NCBI GenBank assembly: GCA_011319805.1
Contig: SJRY01000293.1
Span: forward strand, 248,001-312,000
Reading direction: 5' to 3'
Length of the DNA stretch: 64,000 nucleotides
Source of the DNA: Macrocybe gigantea
Taxonomy: Eukaryota > Basidiomycota > Agaricomycetes > Agaricales > Callistosporiaceae
The position numbers were made by a program, and so were the translations under genes. Shown here piece by piece: positions 57,558-64,000 of this stretch. Numbering within the stretch: position 1 is the stretch's first letter; every line of letters starts with the position of its first letter. The notes beneath the pieces are model-generated. The model was not told the DNA's origin and searched no databases. It was given only the letters and a program-made list of their open reading frames with translations.

Positions 57558-58921
57558 GTGTAAGTCCGTTAGCGTGTTTCGTTCGTCGGAAGAGCAACTG
57601 TCGAAATGAATGCGCTTGTTATACCCTTCTGCAGCAGTCTGCCATCGGCCTTTCGCGATGTATTATTAGCGTCGATGTGAGGTCAGAACCTTATATCCTG
57701 AAGGCGGTCAGAGAGCGGAGATGAGAGTGCATGACTGCTCCGGTTGGGCTTTCGGGGCGTTATCGTTCCTGGGCCGCTGGTCTACGTCGCAAGATCGTCG
57801 ACACCTGAACATTCATATGACTGAAGAGAACTTCTTACTTTTCTCGAAGAGATATCTTGGTCGAAATCCTGTCGGACGATTCTCACCACACACAGCACCC
57901 GGCTGAACATGAGAACGTCCAGCTCCCACAGAGGCATATGACACGCCACTGTGAGAGGCAGGGATAATCTTTAGGCTCAATTGCAAGCCGATTCAATATC
58001 TTCGGATTGGCGCGGTTGATGGCCTATTCGATAATCCCCTCGAGGAGACAGTGTCGGCTAATTCCAGGCAGGATTGAAGAGAAGGATTCGAGAGTGAACA
58101 GGCACACCCGTTGGGTTTGCTTTGGGAACAACGTCCAAGTCGCAACACCAAAAGCAATCGCAGCAATCGTGAATTATACTCATAGTTATGACATTGTAAG
58201 GAAGGAACAGTTTCCATGCTTCTATGAAAATTTTTCTGTGACTGGATGTGTCAGCGTATTCGTCAGGGCAATTGAAGGGGAAAGCGGCGAAAAGAGAAGA
58301 AGGGTCAGTAACTCGATGACTCTCAACAAGCACCTCTGCCCGCCTCCTCGATTTGTACACGTGAGGAGACTTTGGTGTGGGCAAAGTTGCATTCGTGTCC
58401 GCCCATCGAAAGAAAATCTCATCACAAAAAAATAGATGCAAAGGAACAGACATCAAACAGGAACTCACTCGGTCTGGCAATGACAGTATGAAAAAAGACC
58501 TATAAGTATGACGTTTTAGTTTAATCCTCAAGAAAAGCGGTTAAAAAAATAAAATAGGTGTTCAGACAAGGCTGAAATCGATAGAAGTTTCCACACAGAT
58601 AGTTCGGAATGTGGTAAAGTATGGTTTGAAAATTAATCATCACTGTCCTTCTAGGACTGGTACGCGAAGTATTCAAAGGAGCAGCACTCACAAATGTCGA
58701 CAACAGGTGCGTAGAGTGAAAACAGGACAGCGGAAGAAAAAAAGAGGCAGTCACTATTTAACACTGGCTGACATAAGCCACACATTCTAACTCCGACATA
58801 TGATAAGTAAGATTAGATTAGATAGATCTTCTACCTACTTCGTGAAAGTTCCTGCTGAATCTCCATCCGTATAAGCCTGATTTCCCGACGCTTCGCTCTG
58901 CACAGAGAAAAATAATTCGGC
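57558..58921. other. Intergenic region, no clear gene
   Basis: About 1.4 kb between the divergent amidohydrolase and FES1 genes. Open frames at 57721-57906, 58007-58435 and 58058-58531 overlap each other and show no domain. No RNA gene or repeat is apparent. Confidence 0.4.
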
Positions 58922-60269
58922 ATGCAGTCTTTGCTACGATGGTCAATCGAACACAGCGACTCGCGGTCTCAGCCTCCGAACCCGCAATCGGCCAAAGACC
59001 TGGATCCCGGGATAATTGACATGATACTTGGGAAACCGGATTCGGAACAGATGAAAGAGGACATGGCTGTCGCTGTTGACACTAAGCGCAGCGATGATGA
59101 GAGGGTTCAGGCCTTGGATCATCTGGAAATAGTATGCTCTCATCAACGTCGCGTCCCTCTCTTGCTCGGTATTTACGTGGATAGTAATTTCTGATACCTT
59201 TCACAGCTAATTGAATCAATTGACAATGCCAACGGTAAGCTTTCTTATTTCAACATCGGTTCAACTCTGAACTGGAAGTTTAGACCTCGAAAAGCTGGAA
59301 CTGTGGGAGCCGCTACATTCCCTGCTAACATCGGATGATTCCACCGATGCCATAAAAGTTCAAGTCCTGTGGGTTATCGGAACAGCCCTGCAGAACAATC
59401 CCTCTGCCCAGGACGCGGTGAGTCCTCCTGCTGATAATCCTCGATGCCAATGCCAATTTAATGAATATATAGTACCTCAGGTTAAACCCTCTGTCGACAA
59501 TTGTTTCCTGCTTGTCGCCATCCAGCTCACCATCATCCCTTCAAATCCGTTCAAAAGCTATATACACCTTGTCGGGGCTTCTGAAGCACAATGCCCCGGC
59601 CGTGAAAGAATTGGGTGGCGCTGACGTCGATGGCTGGGCCAGATTGAAAGAGGCTCTGCAAGGTCAGCAAAAACTATCATTTCATATCGACATTCTCTTG
59701 CTAATATGACTTAGATCCAGAGATATCTGTCCGTCGCAAAACGGTGTTCCTTCTTAACACACTTCTGCTACCCGCATCGGCGTCACTCCCTTCCTCCTCT
59801 GAAACAAACGTCCCAATGCACACACCAAGTAGTCAAGCCCCATCTTTGCCAACTCGCACGCGGCGCACCAGCACGATCCATCACGGGCATCAACATCCCA
59901 GCTGACATTGGACGCGTTCCGGACGCAAGACATATTGGACGTTGTGATCTCCGCGATTACAAATCCTGTGCCGTATGGGCCGGATGGTGAAATGACCGAT
60001 GTGGACCTTGATTTCGAGGATAAGAGCATCAGGTTCGCAGCTCAATGTTATTTTCTCTGTGGTTTCTCACTCATCGAGTACCATGTAAAAGGCTCCTCCA
60101 TACTTACCTCGTGTCATGTAGCGGCCAGCTTTCCCAGGAACAGAAGGACACATTGAAGAACTGGTTCCAAGAAATCGCTGACAGAGAGCGGCCGGATTAT
60201 GGTCTTGGGGAAAAATGGAGCTTGGATGAGGCGGAGATCAAGACGTTGGTAGAACATGTAAATATGTGA
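58922..60269 (+). CDS. FES1: Hsp70 nucleotide exchange factor Fes1
   Basis: Fes1 is a cytosolic armadillo-repeat protein that releases ADP from Hsp70. The start is MQSLLRWSIEHSDSR. It is followed by LDPGIIDMILGKPDSEQMKE and RSDDERVQALDHLEI. The armadillo part reads LEKLELWEPLHSLLTSDDST, IKVQVLWVIGTALQNNPSAQ, SLQIRSKAIYTLSGLLKHNA and ISVRRKTVFLLNTLLLPASA. The tail has TLDAFRTQDILDVVISAITN, QEIADRERPDYGLGEKWSLD and ends LVEHVNM. Several introns; one retains frame poorly. Near 59849 the frame is one base short between SLP and NSHAAHQHDPSR. Length and domain order are normal for the family. Confidence 0.9.
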
Positions 60270-60423
60270 ATTAAGTATGGTCCGCCGTTCAATGCGCTTA
60301 GGTGACCACGTTTTCAAAGCTTGAGATCATATTTGTGTACTATACGAAAGATCCTAGTAATCAGAAATACCAAAGAACAAACATCATGACTTCTGCCGGT
60401 TCATCGAGAGAAGTAACAGGTGT

Positions 60424-63400
60424 TCAACGGATGAGGACACTTTCGGGAGGTCCGAGGTAACTTGGTTGGACTCCACCGGTATCTGTCACATATCATGAAT
60501 CGCAATATTCGAAGGGCACAACGAGGCGCACTCACTAATGACTATTTTCTGGACGACCACCGCAGGCTCAATCATTGCGATCTAGTAACATTGACGTTAG
60601 GCGCGTGAACAGCCCGGGGAAGTGCGATCACTGGGTTTACCTTGAGGACGTGCTTTCCTGTGCCTACTCCTTGGAATGTCATAGGGACACTGATGATGCT
60701 GTTCGCGACGAAACCGTCCACACCGTTCCATGCATTAGGCAGACTACCCGGGGGAGCAGCCGGGAAGAAATGAGAGGTCTGCCAAGGCAAGTTGTCGATC
60801 TGTACAGCAAAGGCCAATGGCCTGTCCAACTCCCCAGAGTTGAAGGATGGCGAGACATAGGTGGTCACGGTGAGATTCTTTCCGCTGTCACTCAAAGTGT
60901 TGAAGTTAAAGAAGTCATACTCGCTGTGTTGGGTTTTGGTGAGGGGCAGGATAGAAGAGCAGCCAGTTGTGCGACGACTTACAGCGTTGGACCAGCTCCT
61001 GCGGTGAAGTTTTGCTCGTTGTTGCCGAGTCGAGGCCAAGGTGTAACACCTGAAAGCGTTCGGCCGTAGCCTGGGAGTTCTTTCCAAGCTACACCGGCTA
61101 CGGCGTTGCTTCTAGATGCATGGGCGGCCTCGATGGAGATACCGCCATCACCCTCGACAAACCCTGTCCCGATCGGCATTATTAGTCGAAGTCAAAGCGA
61201 GCCACACCTAAAAGAAGACGTACCTTTAAAATCGGCGGGGACAGTGTTCTTTTGTGCAATGAACGTCACTCCGAATGTTTGAGAGGGTTGATTTTCCGGC
61301 GTTGCTTTGAACGTAATCGTCGCCGTGTTTGCACCAGAAGAGAGGCTGTTCCAGTCCTTCACGCTGGCAAAAACGCGTTGTTCCGGAGATTTGGGGAGAC
61401 GGAACCCGATGTCGGAGAAAGCTGCAACCATGGAACGCTGGTTGACACCGTGAACGTGAACGGGGTTGGCCCTCCGGCTCCGACGTCGATGTAGCGACTT
61501 TGGGAAGGCACAAAGGGATCCAAGGTGATAGATGGTGGAGGACAGCTGAATCCTTGCGCACACTGATTTGGATTGTCACCCGGCCTTAAAAAAGAAGAAT
61601 GAAGATGGAAAACAGCCTCACAGGCAAAATCAGTTTACCAAGCTCCCAGCGTGCCTTCGGGCACAATTCTCATCACGCCTGCCAAGACTTGCTTTCTGGT
61701 CTGAACGCGATTAACAGCTGGCATGCTGGTAGAGGTATATGAGTGAGTGAAATTAACGAGAATTAACGTTTTCTGACGCGTTAGTCATTGGTTGTTGCCA
61801 GTAATAATATCCAATATCTGTTAAATTGCCAGATGAAGTGATAAGCAGCTAGAGATTTAATGACTCACGCGTTTGGTCCATCATACTAAGGGAGAGTTAG
61901 TGAGTCGAGGACTTGGAACATTCAGGATTTGGCGTACTGATCCCATTTACCTGGACTGCCGTCAATTTAGTTGCGCAATCTAGAGCCAAGATTCTTACCC
62001 CCGAGTAGAGTGTGATATTGAGTTTCCAGATCGAAATCGTGTTCGAATAGTTGTTCCACTTGGTCTGCAAGCACATTTGTGCTCAACTAGATATATTTAT
62101 ATCGGTTAATCAATGGATCCAGAGCTCCAATTGCGAGATGGAGAGCATACCCTAGCTTGCGAAGCTCGCATATTGTTCATTCCAGCAGCAACAAACTGGG
62201 GGTCGTGAACTGAGTTCTCCTCTGAAGCTTGGAGACGGACCTACCATGGTACCCAAGTTCGTACTGGCCAAAACGGGGTGGTGTACAAGCTGGAAGAAAG
62301 CCGGCTTCATTTCCGCTGAAAGACTGTCGTATATCTTCGTCGAGGCGTCTTGTAGGGTTGCCCACTGAGCTAGGACAGTATCTGCTCTGTTGAAAGAGGA
62401 AGCGCGTCGTAAGGAAAAGAGGATAACGCACAAAAGCAAACATACTCGCGATAGTTGATCAAACTATAGGTCGTTGGACTCAGAAGCTCAGGCTTCCTCC
62501 TCGTGTTGAATCGAGTCAGGTTCCCAATAATCTCAGCGACTGTGCCAGCAACTGAGGGAGAGACATCAAACTCCCGTTGCGCCCAACTGGTGAGGAACAC
62601 ATTGAGGTTATCCGGGTTGAAACGCGTAGAGTTCCAACCGAGAGTAAGGAAAAACTCGGTTTCGCGTTCATAAGGCTTCAGGTCACCAACATTGAGAATC
62701 CAGAGTCGTGTAGCATTGCGATCGACGGCAATCGACATTTGCTCGTAAATCTGAGTTATTTGTGAATGACAGCCAGGAACTCGACAAACTGCGCTGCTGA
62801 CCTTAGATATCTGGCTAGACTGAACTATGCATAAGTAAGTGTTGCTCCCTGACTAGACTAGATTTCTACATACCACAATCCATTTGTAGTCCCTGGGATC
62901 GCCAACCTGCCGTACGTGTGCGTTAATCTAGTGGACCAAAATAAACACGTATACGACACTGACGTAGTCAACCTAGTGGACTGATTAGATCGAAAATGGA
63001 TCAAACACGGAATAGTCACGTACATGATAGTATACTCCTGCACCTCCCGTTCTGTTTCGTTCGGAGAAGGTGGGGAATCGACGAACGTTACCCCAGCTGG
63101 CTAGAAGTGAGAAAAAAAGTAAAGAGGAGAATGACCGGCATCGTACTTATCGTCCGACCAAGGAGCGTGACGTAGTCTGGAACTGTCATCCCGGCATCAT
63201 AGTAACCTTCTACCTCTTTATCTGCGTCGAGGTGAATAAACGCGTTCGGTCAAACTCAACAATAAGTTCCTACAGAGTGTCCAGATTTGCGGAATACTTT
63301 CAATGTTATCGCCATAAACGCTTTTGAGTATGTTTGTCTGATCGGCAATGACTTGTTCAAGCAATTCAATGTTGGTCGTTTCCGACAAGGGCACTAGCCG

Positions 63401-64000
63401 AGGTAACGAAAATCAGGACGAAAAAAGAATGCAGGAATTCGATATAGGACTTACGATCTCCGAAACCTCTCATGCCCAGTGTGTACACAGACTCGAATGG
63501 GCGAGCTCGCTTGGTACCGTCGAGCCAATACTGCTTGATGTTGTCTGCGTTTGTGACGTAATTCCAATCTCCCTTTCCAACCAACGAGAATTCATTCGGT
63601 GTCGACCGCATCATCGGCTCTTGGTGGCTGATAGTACTCAGTTATCACAATAAGCTTGGAGCCATCCTCCGAGCTCACCTGGTACCCATGGCGATGCCAT
63701 ACATGTCCGCCAGGAATTGATTCTGAGGATCGTCAAGAGCGAAAGCGCTTCGGGATTGAGAATAACCTATATTTAGCAGCTCGGATGCATGCATAACTCA
63801 CCTCCCCCACATCGCTAGACGCGGTTTAGGGTTAATTCTGCTGACTTAATGAGCAGAAAGAACACATGCCTGGCCATAGATAGTTCGCCTTCAAACGGAG
63901 CATCAATTCGAATCTAAAGCAACCTCGTCAACGACAATGCGAAACCAATTCTGACTTGGATACTTACAGTTTGGTATAGAAAAGGTGATTGAACGGGAAC
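60424..64000 (-). CDS. GH115 family glycoside hydrolase (alpha-glucuronidase), N terminus outside the window
   Basis: GH115 enzymes remove 4-O-methyl-glucuronic acid from xylan side chains and are secreted. The visible part starts with DDPQNQFLADMYGIAMGT and EFSLVGKGDWNYVTNADN, then FESVYTLGMRGFGDR. Next is TRLWILNVGDLKPYERETEF with LGWNSTRFNPDNLNVFLTSW. Later parts are SLSAEMKPAFFQLVHHPVLA, the beta-domain PPPSITLDPFVPSQSRYIDV and ISIEAAHASRSNAVAGVAWK, then LPGYGRTLSGVTPWP, FTAGAGPTLEYDFFNF and AMIEPAVVVQKIVI. The last exon ends GGVQPSYLGPPESVLIR before TGA at 60424. Many small introns. The start and signal peptide lie beyond base 64000. Confidence 0.88.

Noticed and set aside
1..64000. tRNA, rRNA or CRISPR features
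   Set aside because: I looked for T-loop and acceptor patterns and for regularly spaced repeats and found none that hold up.

Overview
This window is nuclear DNA of a filamentous basidiomycete, most likely a mushroom-forming Agaricomycete. Genes are dense and cut by many 45-70 base introns with GT-AG ends and CTRAY branch points. Products are typically fungal: mitochondrial RNA polymerase, ATP synthase subunit h and its inhibitor protein, Tah18, Lcl3, Fes1, a Kin4-type kinase with a KA1 tail, a GH115 glucuronidase and a secreted amidohydrolase. The GH115 enzyme fits a plant-biomass decomposer.

Layout. 1-16 kb: the end of an unknown membrane protein, a divergent pair encoding the ATPase inhibitor and ATP synthase subunit h, RPO41, a BAR-SH3 adaptor, a GPHR-type channel, a small CsbD-like stress protein and histone H2A.Z. 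16-26 kb: a Kin4-like kinase, a diverged free-standing copy of its KA1 tail, a domesticated integrase zinc-finger gene and a small Thr-rich secreted protein. 26-32 kb: LCL3 and TAH18 divergent from one promoter, then an Snf12/SMARCD SWIB protein. 32-40 kb: an accessory island with three tandem small secreted Cys-containing proteins, a transposase relic and two secreted DUF5648-repeat proteins. 40.7-50.9 kb: a large inverted repeat with arms of about 2.5 kb, each carrying the same unrecognised gene and its promoter. The arms enclose about 5.2 kb with an F-box/WD40 gene, a proline-rich protein gene and the Arp2/3 subunit gene ARC15. 53-64 kb: a basidiomycete-type hypothetical protein, a RluA-family pseudouridine synthase, a secreted amidohydrolase, FES1 and the 3' part of a GH115 gene that runs off the window.

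A caution applies throughout. Many conserved genes (H2A.Z, the Kin4 kinase, ARC15, FES1 and others) are broken by isolated one-base losses, often beside short homopolymers. The two inverted-repeat arms differ by such indels at different places, so that each repairs the other's reading frame. Consensus indel errors explain this better than gene decay, so frameshifts here should not be read as pseudogenes without checking reads.

The least described material is the inverted-repeat gene with its six-motif promoter, the tandem secreted-protein cluster and the orphan KA1 fragment.
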